A DNA stretch of 64,000 nt from Embiotoca jacksoni (taxonomy: Eukaryota; Chordata; Actinopteri; Embiotocidae), in NCBI GenBank assembly GCA_022577435.1, contig JAKOON010000005.1, positions 17,573,724 to 17,637,723 on the forward strand, in the 5' to 3' direction. The position numbers and the translations under genes are program-made. Shown piece by piece: positions 1 through 15,111 of the stretch; position 1 is the stretch's first letter, and every line of letters begins with the position of its first letter. The notes under the pieces were generated by a model. It saw only the letters and a list, made by a program, of their open reading frames with translations. It was not told the origin of the DNA and ran no database searches.

Positions 1-921
1 ACCTTTCTACTGGCAAGCCCAGAGTCCCGCGCACTTTATTGTGTCCATCTGTTCTTTTAAAGAAACAGAAGCAGACTTCAGACTATCTTTAGGTGAGTCT
101 ATATTTGGGTTAATGCCATCAAATACACGATTATGAGAAATGTTCTAGTAGTGTTTGGTATTTTTGTTAACCTTAATCAAATCCACAATCGATTTTCAAA
201 GTTTCTGTTTCTTCTCAGCCCTCGCCCGAACACAGTCTTTCTCTCCTCCTATGATCAATATCTAACTTTATCCTGAGACAATAACAGTCCCTCCTCCTAT
301 GCTGGAGTAAATGGGGAGTGATGAGAGAGTGAGGGGAGCAAGAACGGACGAGGCAAAGGGTGCTCAGGTCTGCATTACCTCTGAGTTATGGCCGCCATTT
401 GCATCTCAATCAGCCTCTTTGGAGAGCCCCCCACCTTGGTAACACCCCCATCACACCGCAGCCACCCCAGGTAATCAGGGAGATTTAATGGGGCTGGCAG
501 CCTACCGTGGGCACCCCCTGGCTGGGGCTCGCAGCTCATTCACAGCCCCTGGTCTCACTAAGGGCCCTCTGGGCCACATCCAAACACTGGAGAATGGCAG
601 CACTTAACAAGACTGAGGATGACCAAAATAGACAAGCAGCAAGAACAGGCCATAAAACAGAGGGAAAACAAAGCACCCGCGTGATTGTAATAGATCTTTC
701 AGCATAGATGTCTGCATAGTGTTCTGTATTGCTGCCTCATTATAGCAGGAAAAAAAAAAAAAAAAAAAAAAGAAACTTCAACTTCTGACCTTAGGTGTGA
801 ACGTTTTATCTCAGAGCTGATGATGGCACTGACACCATCCCAATGCACCCCTGCAGAAAAAACAGGTGCTCTCTCTTACATGTAATGGGAGTATGTGCAC
901 CCACAAACACACATGCACGCA

Positions 922-922
<1 letters not shown>

Positions 923-970
<48 letters not shown>
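923..970. repeat. (AC)n microsatellite
   Basis: A near-perfect AC repeat of about 48 bp, preceded by a degenerate CACACATGCACGC lead-in. Confidence 0.99.
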
Positions 971-972
<2 letters not shown>

Positions 973-1162
973 GGTGTGATTTGCAGATAGCGAATGCTCC
1001 ACCTGAGAGTTGCCTCTCTAGTTAGCGCTGTCTCATGGCTGAACCCTGCTAAGGTATTATTACCTACAGTCAGCCCTATTGATATTGTGACTCCAGCATC
1101 TGTTCACCTCCTTGTTACTGCCTGGACCCCAGCACAGAGTCCTATCTGACTGTGTGCATGGC

Positions 1163-1295
<133 letters not shown>

Positions 1296-1944
1296 TAAGA
1301 CCTCTGGGCTACAGAGTAGTCACTGCGCACAGTAGAATACGAGAGGCAGAGGAGGCTAATAGAGAAACACTCAACACACCAGGGGCCTAATCAACAGCGA
1401 AGGACGCGTACCCATAGCTCCAAACCTCTCTCTTACACAAACACTCTGGCCTTTCTTCCTCCCTCTAATCTCACCGATTCTCCACACTGCCACAATGCCA
1501 CATCGCGCAAAAACTTTGTAAGCGAAGCTTGTAGAAAAACAACAACGAAAGAGAGGGGCGAGACTGGAAACTAAACTTTAGCTGCAAGTACAGATGGCTC
1601 AGGTGAGCAGAGAAAAAACACTGAACAAAAGGGAAACAGGGGGAGAGTGAGCGCTGAAGATGGAGAGACGCAGAATGAGGAGCCGAGTTTCAGTTATCAG
1701 AATCAAATATTAGTGGGGAAAAAATGGGGAGTGGGCAACATTAATCAAAGTGTTCACCTAGTGGGCAGCCATATGGCAGATCAGCACGCCAACAGTGCAA
1801 ACTTGCTGATCTTCAGTAACAGAGTGCAATTAATTCCACTGGCTGCATTCATCTCTCCCTCACACACTGAAGGAAGGGAGGTAGAGAAGAAAGAGAGAGA
1901 ACAGAGCAGGGTTTGTTATGACTCTTTACTCTTCCTCCTCAACT

Positions 1945-1948
<4 letters not shown>

Positions 1949-2010
<62 letters not shown>
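1949..2010. repeat. (TC)n microsatellite
   Basis: About 31 TC units, a homopurine/homopyrimidine mirror repeat capable of triplex (H-DNA) structure. It lies after a pyrimidine-rich lead-in. Confidence 0.98.
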
Positions 2011-2011
<1 letters not shown>

Positions 2012-5000
2012 AAGCAGAGGAATCAAACCCAGGTGATGAATGAGGTGGACACAAGGGCCTCAGGTAGCTCCTGCGGTGATGGTGGGGGGGAGAAATGAGG
2101 GGTGGGACAAGAAAAAGTGAGAAATTAGGAAGCTGAGAGGAGGATACTGTAGTGGGGAGGGAATTAGTTTATTCTAAGATTTGTCTAAGGCATTGGTAAG
2201 GGTTTAAAATCTATGTTTATGTGTGTCTTTATTTTTCCTTCATAGGCTTTTTTTTTCCAATTTACACAACTTGTATTTTTCTGACTCAAAAGTGGTACTC
2301 ATTCAGCGACTGCCAATGCATTTACTACAAGTTTATAGAGCAATACCATCACCAAAATGGCAAAGTCAGAACGCCAGGCTATTTACAAAACACCATAATG
2401 AGAGTAAGGCACGCACAATACCACAGGTCAAAAAAATAAAGCCTCATAAATACGATGTAAATCCCATTATCCGGACCACATAATAGCTATTTCTACACAA
2501 GGCGGTGCTAATAAAAACATACCACTTTCCAACTCTCCCAAAACTCATTGTTAAAATCCTTTGAAAGGCTGAAAAACTTTGCAAAGATTGGTAATTTGCG
2601 TGTATTTGTCAGACAGAAGGAATTTGAGTTCGCCCTTTGAGTAACTGAGGCACAAAAAAATGCAGATTACCCTCCAAACACAATCTTGACTGAAGTCTTT
2701 CTCTGCAAGATTAAACCAAACACAATGTATTTTTTTTATCATTTATCAATTCATTAAAATGTAAATTTAAAGAACAAAAATGCTAATGATAAGTGATGTC
2801 ATTGTCAATCATTTCTTTCTCCGTTAGATAGCGAAAGCTTTTATAAAAAAAAAATGGCAGAATAAAGTAAACACACAAACACAAACACACACCCTCATGG
2901 CACTCAGACCTCTTTTGGTTTTATGTAAAATGTGCGTCTCCCCTGGCGCTTAACACAAGCTCATCTCCATTAGCCACAACCTAGTAAAACTGACTCCTCC
3001 AAATGAGTTGTGGATATGCATTCCCCTGGCCCTCTCAACTCTCCCATCCATACAAATATACTGCATCTGCTAGCTCACGTCCATCAGTAAGTCAGCTCCT
3101 CCCATAGGCCCAGTCACCATACTACCCATACCAATATCATAAATGACTGTGGGGGAAGCCTTCATTAGGGCAGTATTGCCCCTCCACCCCTCTAATCAGA
3201 GCATTTTCCTTGTGCGTATTGGGATGGTGCTTTATGGCTCAAATGGGCTTCTGTTAATGAGGAAGTGTACATGTCTCCATTTCCTGTCTAGCCAGGTCGG
3301 CAGTTCCTGTAGTTGGGCCTATTATAATCACATGACTTTTTTTAATTAGATATATTCATCTTGGTCACGCATCACAGAGTCACACAATAACAAAATAAGC
3401 ATAAACACTATACAAAACAACTCTAACACTTCAGCTGAACATTGTGATGTAGCCATGCAGCTTATTATCAACCTGTGGATAGGAGAGTATTAAAAAGTAT
3501 TTACATGTTTTTATGTTTTGCAAACAGGACGGGGCTAATTACTGCACTCTAAGTAATATGATTTTAAACCAGGAGGATGAGTTACTGCGAATGTCACAGC
3601 AAACTCTTTCACAGTGTTACCACAAACGCTCTGCTTTTTCAAATTCTGCTCTCGGCCCGCTCAATCTCCTCAATCCCCGTCTGCACACCTCTGATCTCTG
3701 GCTGTCCCTGTCTTTCCTTCCCTCCATCATCCCCTCTTCACTCCCAGGCCTCGTTGACATTAACCTGGAGCACTCACATTTTCCCATGGTTCTCCATGTT
3801 GCTCTCCACATGTCAGAGCAGGAGGCTTTATGGCCCACATCCATCAGCGTCACATGCCAGGATTTATGGGAGATGGAGTCCAAACCCAATAGCTCTGAAT
3901 CAGTCTTGCTGAAGCCGACCCCTGGGCCGCTGTGCAATGTAATAGATGAGCAACCGAGCCCCCCGCCCCCACTCCTCCTTCCAGCCCTCTCTTCACCCAT
4001 ACTTTTCTCCTCCCTTCATCTCACATGATTTTTTTTTCCCCTCTGCGCATCAGTCCAGTCCTCTACCTTGCCCTAGTTGGCTCTTCTCGGTCATTCATTC
4101 ACACCTAATGGAGATTTGGTTACCAGAAATTAATGAGGCAAACTCACTCGAGCAAATATCCAAGAGCACATGTACCCGCATACGTTCACACAGACAGAGG
4201 TTTATCATTCACCGCTGTGTGTAGGGTTTTATTTGGGCTAATTTATCATGACACTGTATTAATAGGCAGCAGTGCCCTTCAGAGGAGAGATGACAGCCAC
4301 CAATTATCTCGGTTCACCGTTCACCGCCACAGACAGACCTGTAGGACTGACAAAGGCTTGTCAAATTATTCTGTCCTATGACAGCTCTCTGTTTTACAAA
4401 ACATAGCTGTAGATGACAAGAGAAGGAACTCTTCTGATCAAGTGGAGATGAAATAGATCGTATATTTAGCATTTTTAGACATTTTGTTTTCAAAGTGTAT
4501 ATCTGCTCTTGAAAATCCTAAAGGGAGTTGAAATCTTTTCTTCTGAAACACAAGAGGCTTTTCCAGATTACACTTTTGTTTCTGACTTTTTCTTTCTTCA
4601 GAATGTCATTTATATTTCTTCTTAATATCTCATTTTAATGAATTTCTATGCCTCTGTAAAGCACTTTAAATTGCTTCATGTCTGAATGGAGCGATATCAA
4701 TAAGCTTGCCTTAAACTTGTCAAGCCCTCCGTTCTCAAACAGCTCACATGCAGTTTACAGTGATAACAATGGCAGTTTGTAGTTGTTTTTATCTTCAGAA
4801 AAAATAGCAGCCTTTTACATTTCTAGCTGCGGACAGTTGTGACAGTTGTTAGCTAGTAGATTAGGTAGCAAGTTGATTTTATTAGCTTAATTAATGCTAC
4901 CTTACATTGTGTCCATTAGTTGATTGAAAATGCAGTGTCTGGCTGACTTGTAAATGTTTCCAGCTGCCGTGTTTTAACAGGTAGTAGCTGTGCATGGTAA

Positions 5001-5576
5001 CAGTTGCACTGTCCTAAAAGCAGACTAACGCACTGTTTAATCGGTTCTTTCCACTTTTGCTCAATTAGTTTTGGTCTCGGGAAAACCTAGTGGAAAAGAT
5101 ACAAACTTCCAAACTATATCGAGTATTGTCCTTACAACAGCCCAATCCACACTGCTTTAGTATGCAGAGAAATCCAGCTTGACAGGCCTGCTGTGCCTGG
5201 TTACGGTTGCTAAGCTTTGATTGGGCAATTAATGTTTGTGAGAAGGGTTTAATGGTCAGTTACTTGAATATTCTTTTTTTCTGTCCATGCATAGAAGAAA
5301 TAATCCAACCACTATGGCAGCCCTCATGGAACAAAAAGCTTGAGTTTAAGAGAGCATATTTCCTCCTTATGGTCCACTGCAGAATTAATCAGCAGGGACC
5401 ATGTGGTCTACATACTGTGTACCACTGTGATTTAGGGAGCAGGAGGTTAAAGGTCAAACTGTGTTCACTGGTTTACAGCAGGTTTTATTACAGAGGTATT
5501 TGATATATTTACCAAACCTGTTCACCTTCTAACTTGCCTCTATATAGAGCTGGTTATCTAAAAGTTGTACAGTAAA

Positions 5577-5591
5577 TACACACACACGCAG

Positions 5592-5649
<58 letters not shown>
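5577..5649. repeat. (CG/CA)n compound microsatellite
   Basis: A short CGCGCGCG core flows into about 25 CA units. The alternating purine-pyrimidine pattern favours Z-DNA. Confidence 0.97.
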
Positions 5650-5652
<3 letters not shown>

Positions 5653-5786
5653 CAATTCTCACTTGGAACATGTGGAATAATATTGCCCTGCGGCCCCCCA
5701 AACAGGTCCAGACCCTAATAAACGTTTTACACTATGAAAGAAACAGCGAGGTAGCTCCGACACCCCTGAGCCTCCCTCAACGTGTT

Positions 5787-5788
<2 letters not shown>

Positions 5789-5830
<42 letters not shown>
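5789..5830. repeat. (CA)n microsatellite
   Basis: About 21 CA units. It forms a distant inverted pair with the TG tract at 6093-6159. Confidence 0.97.
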
Positions 5831-5832
<2 letters not shown>

Positions 5833-6091
5833 TATATGGGGCTATGCCTGGTCACAGGTCAGGAGAGCTTGTAGCTCTCTGTGGTAAAGGGGAGCATAGC
5901 CGCTTGAACTTGTAATATGCTCCTCTCTCCCCTGGTGCCACTTGTTGGGGTTTTAGTGCAGGGGAAATTACACCTGCTCTCTGTGTCAGTGCCGGTCTCA
6001 GGCTGAAACTGGGGACTACACACCCACAAACACATCTGAGCACACAGCTCAGCCTTAGAGAAACTCAGACAACAGCTGTAGATGAAGCAGG

Positions 6092-6092
<1 letters not shown>

Positions 6093-6159
<67 letters not shown>
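6093..6159. repeat. (TG)n microsatellite
   Basis: About 33 uninterrupted TG units. Confidence 0.98.
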
Positions 6160-6161
<2 letters not shown>

Positions 6162-6843
6162 GTGATGTTGCTTTTACTCGAGAACATCACTGATCAACAA
6201 AACATTTTATAGGTATGTGCTTCACACACCATTAAAAAACAGGTACCGTTTTGAAAGTATGAACAGTCCAAATAGCAAGAACAGATTAACAGTCCTGCTC
6301 TCCTTCCACCATTCCCACAGGCGAACCGGCTCAATGGATGAACAGAGTAAAGAATATGACCTGACTTTTTCCTCCAAACAGCAGGTGTCGTGTAAAAATA
6401 AAGTAACACAGTGGTTTATTTAAACTGTAAACACGACATCAATCCCATGCAATGAAGCTGAATAAGATTAGGATGCCTTAATTCTGCACTGTAGGCCTAA
6501 TCATTTGAAAGTGTGCAGACTTAATCACCATTTAGACTGGGGGTTGGTTGTTTCATCATCAAAATGTTCAGCAAAAATGAATACAACATCTAACCTACTC
6601 CGCGAGTCAAGTGTGAGCTGAGAGATAATCACTGATATGGGACAGGAGAGAATGAAACTAATAAAAAGGCAGTGTATCAAAGTATCGCAGTTAAGCATTA
6701 GTCACGTGAGGGCAACTACGCCACAACTCTGGTGTTCTCTAAATGAATCCCCCTCGTCCCATGCTTGATTTATGGACCTGTAAAAACACACGTTGTTTTT
6801 AATCTACTGCTGCCTGAATCTGCCTCTCTAATGAAATGTGGAT

Positions 6844-6845
<2 letters not shown>

Positions 6846-6926
<81 letters not shown>

Positions 6927-6932
6927 CGCGCG
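6846..6932. repeat. (TG)n(CG)n compound microsatellite
   Basis: About 36 TG units run directly into about 8 CG units, a strongly Z-DNA-prone arrangement. Confidence 0.98.
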
Positions 6933-7121
6933 TCTGGAAGGATGTGCACGTGCAAGTGTGTGTTTGATAATGATGTATGGGCTGAGGTCTGATTCTTTGA
7001 GCATGAATTTTCTCTCTGATAAATATGCATTCAGTTACACAGACTGATTAAGCTGTAAACCAGTGTTAACTCTGTGTCAAAGCACATACAGTACAAACCC
7101 ACAGCTATACATACTTACAAG

Positions 7122-7242
<121 letters not shown>

Positions 7243-7477
7243 AACTTCCCAGAAAATAATGATAGCTATGCCTGGGGCAGGATTGTTTGGATGCCTGGAG
7301 CAGTTCACTGGTATCAATTCCATGAGACCTGACTGCAGAGGATATCCCATAAACCTAAGACAAGGCTCAGACACTCAGCAATACCAGCAAAAAACATTTT
7401 GCATTGGCAAAAAAGATCATTTGAAAAGTTTTGCACCAAAACGCTACAGAATATGTTGATTTTGGGAAAATAAAATA

Positions 7478-7500
7478 ATAATTATTATTATTATTATTAT
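7478..7500. repeat. (ATT)n microsatellite
   Basis: About 7 ATT units following an A/T-rich lead-in. Confidence 0.9.
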
Positions 7501-10500
7501 ATTCTACATGTATGCCAGGTAAATCAAAGGCAATTCAAGATTTCTAAGTGCTTATTGTTTTTTAAAAAGGTCACATCTTGTCTGAAAAAGCTTATTATCG
7601 TAGTGGTTTTGCTTTTAGGAAAAACAAAGCACTCATACAGGATTCAACAGTCTATTCTCATCATGTTCACAACAGCATCTTTTTTTCTTTCAGAGAGGGC
7701 ACTTGACTGGAGAGAGCTTTGTGACTGTTATTCTTGATCTGTCTGACATTGAAATTTGTGACTTACGGGTCGGACTGGTCGGACATGGCAGCTGTTGACT
7801 TGTTGTGACGTACTTGTCCGTTCATTAGTGGACAATCCTTCTGTCCTTCACGACAAACACAAACTGACAAGAGGCTACACAGTCTTCCCCACCCCCCCAC
7901 ACCCCTTCTCTATCTCTCACATGTGAAACGCAATCAGACATGGACATACACGTGCATTCTCACAGACACATACTCATTAAGTTCCCATCTCATGTCTGAA
8001 TATACTCTTGGTGGGTTATGAAAGATGACGAGAGACAGCATCAGACAATTTAAATCTCACAGAGACATCAAACACAGAATTACATCTAATTAGCCTATTG
8101 CATCTCCTCTGAACTTTATCATGGGATCTGAGAGCCTGTGCTAATTTCAAACTGTGCTAAAGATGCTAAAAGAGCTTGGGGTAATAGCGGATAAATGTTA
8201 TAGCCAGTTGCCAGATGGTTTCTGCATTCAACATTACTATGTTTGGCAGACATCAACTAAGCCTCAGTCTATTTGGCTGCAGCTTATTACAACTGGCTCA
8301 TCTTTTGATTTAAAACATTACAGTGTGTGCTGGACTTGTCTCTCTGTGGTCAGCACTTCTCAGACTTCAATAAAAACATTCTCTGCTGGCAGAGAGAAAA
8401 GGAGAGGGAGAAGGAGTGAAAGAGATCCAGGCAACCTCTCACCTCTCTCATCATAAGAAGCCCTCATCCCAGGGCTATGGGCCCTCCTTCAGAGGGAAAA
8501 GTGAAAGACAGAGGGATGAGAATCTGTCAGGTTCAAACAACAAAGAGGTGCTGCCTTACACATCCTTCCTCAACCTGTCCCCTTCAGTGGCAGTGACATC
8601 ATTTAAATCATTTAAATCCTCCCCAACATGACCTATGGCAAGTGACCCATCATTCTAACGCTCACACCTCCTTGTGAGATGGCTGCTGAACTGCTTATTT
8701 AGCAGAAAATATCAACCGGCTAACTATGTGATTTATTCAAAATTATTCCTCCATGGTGCTCCTTCACACAGAGCATTTGCCCATAGTTCACCGTGGTCCA
8801 GGCAATTAGGAGCAGACCACACCTCTTCAGGAGACGGAGCACCTGGCTATAGCAGACAGACATAAGGAGGAGCAGAGCTGAGCGGCGCACAGCTTTTCAC
8901 GACGGGCTGGAATAACTAAGCAGAGCAGTGAGAGAGAGTGAGGGAGTGAGGAATGCAAGCCAGGCACTTTAGGATTCATTTAGGTTCCCCATCTCCCTGG
9001 TCACTTTATTAGCAGTCTGGGAAGAGTGATGCATGTCCCAAAGCTATGCAAAATGCATAATCAAGCATTTAAATACAAACCATGTGGATGGGTGTGTGCA
9101 ACATGCATCTGTGTGCACGGAAGTGCACGTGCATACATACTTAACTTGTGGAGTGTATTACGTAGATGCACGATCACACACGCGCACGCACACACGCACA
9201 AAATGCTTACTATTGTAAAACTTCAAGGTATTCAAGTTGTACGCTTTTATACTAACAGTCTATACTATACAAAGCCTCCTTTAGTATTCCCACGAGCTGC
9301 ATTGGAACCGTCACCAGTGTAATGTAAAGAAATGCTCAATGGTATATTACAGTAAATCCTATTGCAGCTCCTGAGCCCTGTGTGGTCGCTTGTTGAAGGA
9401 ATGAGAGCTGGATAAATTTGAGGGAAAAGGGGTTTCCTCATCAAATTTACATATCGCAATTGCACCTTCATTCAATCCATCCTTTTTGCTCTCTTTAGTG
9501 CCAGGCTGAAGTAGAGAATAGTTGAGGACGTGGGACCTTTTTATTCCCACTTCACAGACACAATACAAGTAGAAAACAAACAAATAAGTAAATAAAGAGA
9601 GATGAGAAGGTCTCCCTGGAGGAGCAGACACATGCGACTAATATGTGGAGGAGGCAGACCGATTTGCTATCTGCCTTATCCTGGAAATAAGGGAGAACCA
9701 GCGCTCCCTCAGTGATTTAGAGGATGTACTGGAGAAGAGGACTGAGCAGGGGGAGGTGGGAGCGCAGGTGTAATGTTGCTATAGACTGGGAACGATCTGA
9801 AAAGAGGCTCTTGGGCTCCTTAAGTACAAGCTTTGACGTCACCAACAACAATCTCCACCGGATTTATGCGAGCTTCAACGCTGATATGTCAGCAAAACCA
9901 CATGCAAAATAAAATTAGTTGAGGAGCAATGTGCAAGTGTGCTTTAATTAAAGCAACAGGGTAAATTTGGCTTTTGTTTTTATGTCAAAAGGAATGCATT
10001 TAAGCTTGGTGAGGATGTTCGCAAGATGATGACATTTAAGGTTTAAGGTAAATCACACGAAGAAAAAAAAATGATGAGGAGAAAAAGATGTAATCCTGAA
10101 AGATGTAAGACCTAAAAATGATTAATTCTGATCTACCGGACACTCTGGAAACACAGGAGAGTGCTATAGACCTGCTCAGTGACCTGGGAAATGGGCTGCA
10201 ATTTCCTTGATCATTTTGGGAGAGAAAAGAAGAGGAAAAAGTGGTTGGGAACCAAAAGGTGAGTGGAGAGGGAGTCTTTTGAGGCCTTTCTGGAAGATGA
10301 AAAAAAAAAAAAGAAAGTGGATGGTGCGAGGGAAGAGAGGGGAACAGTAACTAAAAGAGCAGCATCCTGAGGCCTTGGAGGGGCTGCCACCGACCAGGTC
10401 AGCATTTCCTATGTGTCACTTCCTGTTGGCCTCAACGAGAGGAGCGTGGCTGTAGCGTGGTATGGCGTGGTGGCCAGCGGGGCACAGGGCCTGTCAGACT

Positions 10501-10550
10501 GACATGGGAGGTTATGCACGGGGCAAAATGGACAAATGTAGGCATGCACA

Positions 10551-10551
<1 letters not shown>

Positions 10552-10627
<76 letters not shown>
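10552..10627. repeat. (CG)n(CA)n compound microsatellite
   Basis: A short GCGCGCGCG core joined to about 34 CA units, the same composition as the tract at 5577 and the mirror of that at 6846. Confidence 0.97.
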
Positions 10628-10628
<1 letters not shown>

Positions 10629-11082
10629 ACTTTCCCTCTCTAAACCAGTGTGATTCAGGTTAAAGGTAGACTGAGGGTGACAGAAAACGGTCTGAACGCA
10701 TGCATGTAGCCAAATGAACACGGTCATTTCTTTTAGAAGAAATGTGAGACTCATCTCAAACTTTGCCACCTCACACTGCTGTATGTACCATGACGCATAT
10801 GCGGGTGGCATTCTCTTATAAATCATAAACCACGAGCAGGGGAAAGCCGGTGAGAGTCGGCAAGATGGAGCATCTGGAAGGTATGGGAACAACTTTATGT
10901 ACTGACATCTTCAAGGTTACATTGTCTTCTTTCCGTCTGTGTTTTAGAAACCTTTTCCATCTCTGCTTTGTAAAAATCCAGTCACTTCACCTGAAATAGC
11001 ATGTGCTTGGAAAGGAACATTGTCTCATTGATCCTGATGTAACCTTATCCTACAGCACAGGAACCAGCTACAAGAGTAGATT

Positions 11083-11091
11083 ATTTATATT

Positions 11092-11132
<41 letters not shown>

Positions 11133-11133
11133 A
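11083..11133. repeat. (AT)n followed by T-run
   Basis: A TATATATATA stretch followed by about 26 T residues. This is a low-complexity, easily melted segment. Confidence 0.95.
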
Positions 11134-11463
11134 TAGATCTAAAGATTTGATAAATGGTGAACAGAACAATAAAAGTTTGTGATAGAGGGCATGAGTGCAT
11201 TCTGTGCCTAATTTTCATATTCATCCGAGGAGCTCACTGTCTGTCAGGCGGTCTGCCTGCCTGTATGAATGACCGCTGCTTATCAGCTCTCTGTCTGCCT
11301 GTCTTGCTTTGCCTCTCTGGCCTGTGTTAATGTTGCTGTTTGACATTGCAAGCAGCAGGCTTTTTTCTCACAGCAGCCTCAGTGGACACTGAGCTTTAGC
11401 CTAATTGGTTCCAGAGCAGACCCTGACAGAACTCTCCTCAGCAGCACACAGCCATATTAATAC

Positions 11464-11483
11464 CCCACCACCACCACCACCAC

Positions 11484-11529
<46 letters not shown>
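11464..11529. repeat. (CCA)n(CA)n compound microsatellite
   Basis: About 7 CCA/CAC units are followed by about 22 CA units. Confidence 0.96.
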
Positions 11530-11530
<1 letters not shown>

Positions 11531-11676
11531 CAAAAACAAGCACAGCAATCAGTGACTAACTCGCTAATTAACGCCCTTACAAAGCATCTCATTAGCATGT
11601 GTTGTAGAAATGAGCATTTTTGCAAAAAGAAAAAAAAAAAGGAAAGAAAGAAATTACAAAATAAGACCAAGGCATA

Positions 11677-11678
<2 letters not shown>

Positions 11679-11761
<83 letters not shown>
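11679..11761. repeat. (TG)n microsatellite
   Basis: About 41 TG units, 150 bp from the opposite-orientation CA tract at 11464-11529. The pair is an inverted repeat with a loop of about 150 nt. Confidence 0.97.
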
Positions 11762-11763
<2 letters not shown>

Positions 11764-12944
11764 TCTACTCAGGGGCCAAGGGCCTTTGTTGGCCCACCAA
11801 GCAGTGGGCTACATCTCAGGGGAGTCCATTACAGCTCTCGAAGGGAGACATTGGACTCAAAGATAAGCATAATTTTAAAGGCGATCAGGAAAAATAAAGC
11901 TCTGGCACGCAGGCAACACTTTGGTTGTTAACCAGCTACTTAACCTACTGGTACCCTGAGTGGAATAAGAGATGGATAGGTAAGGGACTATGGTAAAATG
12001 ACATGCAAGTTCAAGCGCAGGACAGAGGCCAAGAGCTGCAGAGCTTAGAGGTGTGCACTGTAAAGCTCCTCGAAAGAAATATGGCAATACAGTCAAGATA
12101 ATTTAATTTATTAGTACACATGAATCGTGAAGTTTTTGTCTCTACAATGAATGTATCTTGCTTTTCGGACCACATCTGTGTTCCCATGCTTCACTATGTG
12201 CATTTTCCTCATTTCTGTCTTCCCATGTCCCTCTGCTCTCCCTCCATCTTTTCCAGTACCCATCTGCTGGATAATCCCCTGGTTTTACTGTGGCTTCGTC
12301 ACAGCCTGTAAAAACAGCCCCCTTTCAACCCTATAAAGGCAACCAGCATCAGGCTTATTGTAAAACACAATCATAAGGTAAATGTTTATCCCCACTCCGC
12401 CACTCTAAAGTCCCCTAATGAGCCTGCTGGAGGGGTTTCTCCTCACAGCTCAGACAGACACAGAGAAAACAACATATTGTACTCCAATCAGGACTGCAGA
12501 GAAGATGCAGCTAAAGTCTCACCATGAAAACAGCAGTAAACTAATCACATGATAAAAAGACTGCAAAAACACAAAGAAAAAAAGAAAGGTCAAACTTCAA
12601 TAAATAATTAGGTCAATGTGTAAAATATACAGTAGAAACAAATATTTCCAAATTAGTTAATAATAAGCAGAGCAACAGGACAGATTTTTCTCTTCCAGGA
12701 ATCTTCTGTAAAGTGTATTGTTCTGTTACGGTAGCCGTTCCTGGCAGAACACAGCATGATTGGCTGGGAAGGATGAGCCCTCTGACCCTACGCTTCCTGG
12801 CTGTTCTGACCTTCCTATTATCCATCAGCGACCCCACTATTATACCCACTGTCAGTACACGGCGCTACGCTGAACCACACCGCCCTGCGCTGCGAGCGAG
12901 CCATCACTCTCACCTCTGAGCAGCAACACTGGCCCACACAGCCA

Positions 12945-13057
<113 letters not shown>

Positions 13058-15111
13058 GGTTAGAGAGGGTTAGAGACAGAGAGAGTTCAGAGTAATAGTA
13101 AGCAGGTAGTTAGAGGTCAGGGGTCTTGTGCAATCGGGACTCAGTTCCACTCCTGGCAACCAGAGCGGAACTCTGAGAGGGACCTGGAAGTAGATATGAT
13201 GACCTTTTGTACAGAGGACCCCAAAATATACCCTCTTATCAAAATGACCTTAACATAGGAGCATGGGAAGGTAAGCAGAGTCCATCCATCATCTTAAAGA
13301 TTAATACTCCTCTCTATTCTTCTCCTGAATCTATTAATAATGTCGCCAGAGGGGAGAATTTGCAGCAAAGATTTATTCTGATATTGTGACTTTTATTCAT
13401 TAGCCTATAATAGGGGGATTCCTTGAAAAGGAAATATAGAGTGATCTTAGGGAATGCTAATTCAGTACTCGTGCTGTATTTGAGCTCTATCAAGCTCTAT
13501 TACCGTTTTAATTTGCTGACAATCTGCGCATGCTACATGCCAATGTATTACAAATAGAGAGGGTTATCATTTACACCACAGAGGTCACAATCGTTTATTC
13601 TTAAGCAATTATTTCCATTTGTTAATTCATCAACATTTCACTTGTTGGATAATTCTGTGGCAGGTGTGAAGCCTGCAAATCAATTTGACTGCAAAATCTG
13701 GTACTGGGATCGGAGCTTTTCCTCACTTATTTAGACAAAGCACTGGATTTCACACTGTGGAGCAGCACTGACAGCCCCAGGGGCGTACTTCAATTAGAGA
13801 CTTTGGTGAGTTTAAACACTGCAGATCTACTCCCGCTCAAAGGCGTTTGTCTCCCTCTCTCTCCCCTCTTTTCCTCCCTCTCAGCGTCTCTCTTCATATC
13901 TGCTCTGAGCACTCACTCTCCTTCTTCTTCAAGTCCTGCTCTCTGTAATCAACCCAGTGCTAATGGCTTATTCTTTCTGCTCCAGCACCCACATTTCACT
14001 TGTTTATTTTCCCACACTCGTAAATCTGGGGACATGTCACAAGCGCAGCGATATTAGAGCAATAATCTCAGGTAATTATCAGATGCCCTCTCACTTTTTC
14101 TCCCTCCCCCTTCCTCCGTTTAACTCTCTCTCACTTGCTTTACAGAGAGACACTCACACACAAGTTTCCTCTCCGTTCCTGTCAAGTGTGCAGGCAGTTT
14201 GTAAGAACATAAACATGTATACCTCAACCTTTACTGTCATTGAGAAAAAGGTCTCTTTTTCAGGGGAGACCTGGAAATGTCAATTATAGAGAAATCTTTA
14301 TTTCATGTCACAAACATGTGTGTTACTATGACATAAATTGTCACACATTTGCAAATCATACTGAAACAATTGGTGTTTATATGGCCCCAAATCACAAATT
14401 TGCTTTCTACCTAGCCTCTAGTATTTCCTCTGTTCTTAGACTCCAGTTTATACAAGAAAAAAAAAACATACTAGAAGAAAAAAGAGGGAAGGAATGCCTC
14501 TTCTATGTTGGACAGACATATCGGTTCATATCGACCATAAATATTTGGACAGTTCTAGATTTTTTTTTTTTCTTTGGGCTCGGTGCTTCGGCAATTACTT
14601 TTCAGCCCCTAAACCTTGGGCAATACGTGTTAAAAAGGCTGTATTAAATATCAAATTTAATGCAGCCAGTAACCAGTATTTTATTCCAAACTGAATGTGC
14701 AAAAGCACGGAGCCTGAAGAACTAACTGTCCAAACACTTACAGTCTGGATGGCACTTTCCAACTTTGCCAGCCTGTCTATGGCTCTCAGCCCCGAGCTCA
14801 TTTATTAAAAAAAATAACATTTGAACAAGGGTAAATACTGTTTTTGTCTGGGACTATTTTCTGTCATGGATAAAACACATTTGTTATGCTAGTGAGTACT
14901 TATGGCAACAAGATGGTGTGATGTGTTTTTAAGCTGCTGTATCATGCTTTGAGCTACACACACAGTCCTTGTTGTAGCATCAGCTCATTGTCGGTTTTGG
15001 TGTTTTAATGGATTTGTTGTCAATATGAAAAATATAAAATAACATTGCTTCGCTTCTTTGAGCTTTTTAGGTTACAGAAAAAAATCAGGGATCACTTCAA
15101 CTGTCACTTAC

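Noticed and set aside
3513..4028. A 171-codon plus-strand frame
   Set aside because: No family resemblance, overlapping frames on the other strand, and position inside a wwox intron. Pyrimidine-rich composition explains the lack of stops.
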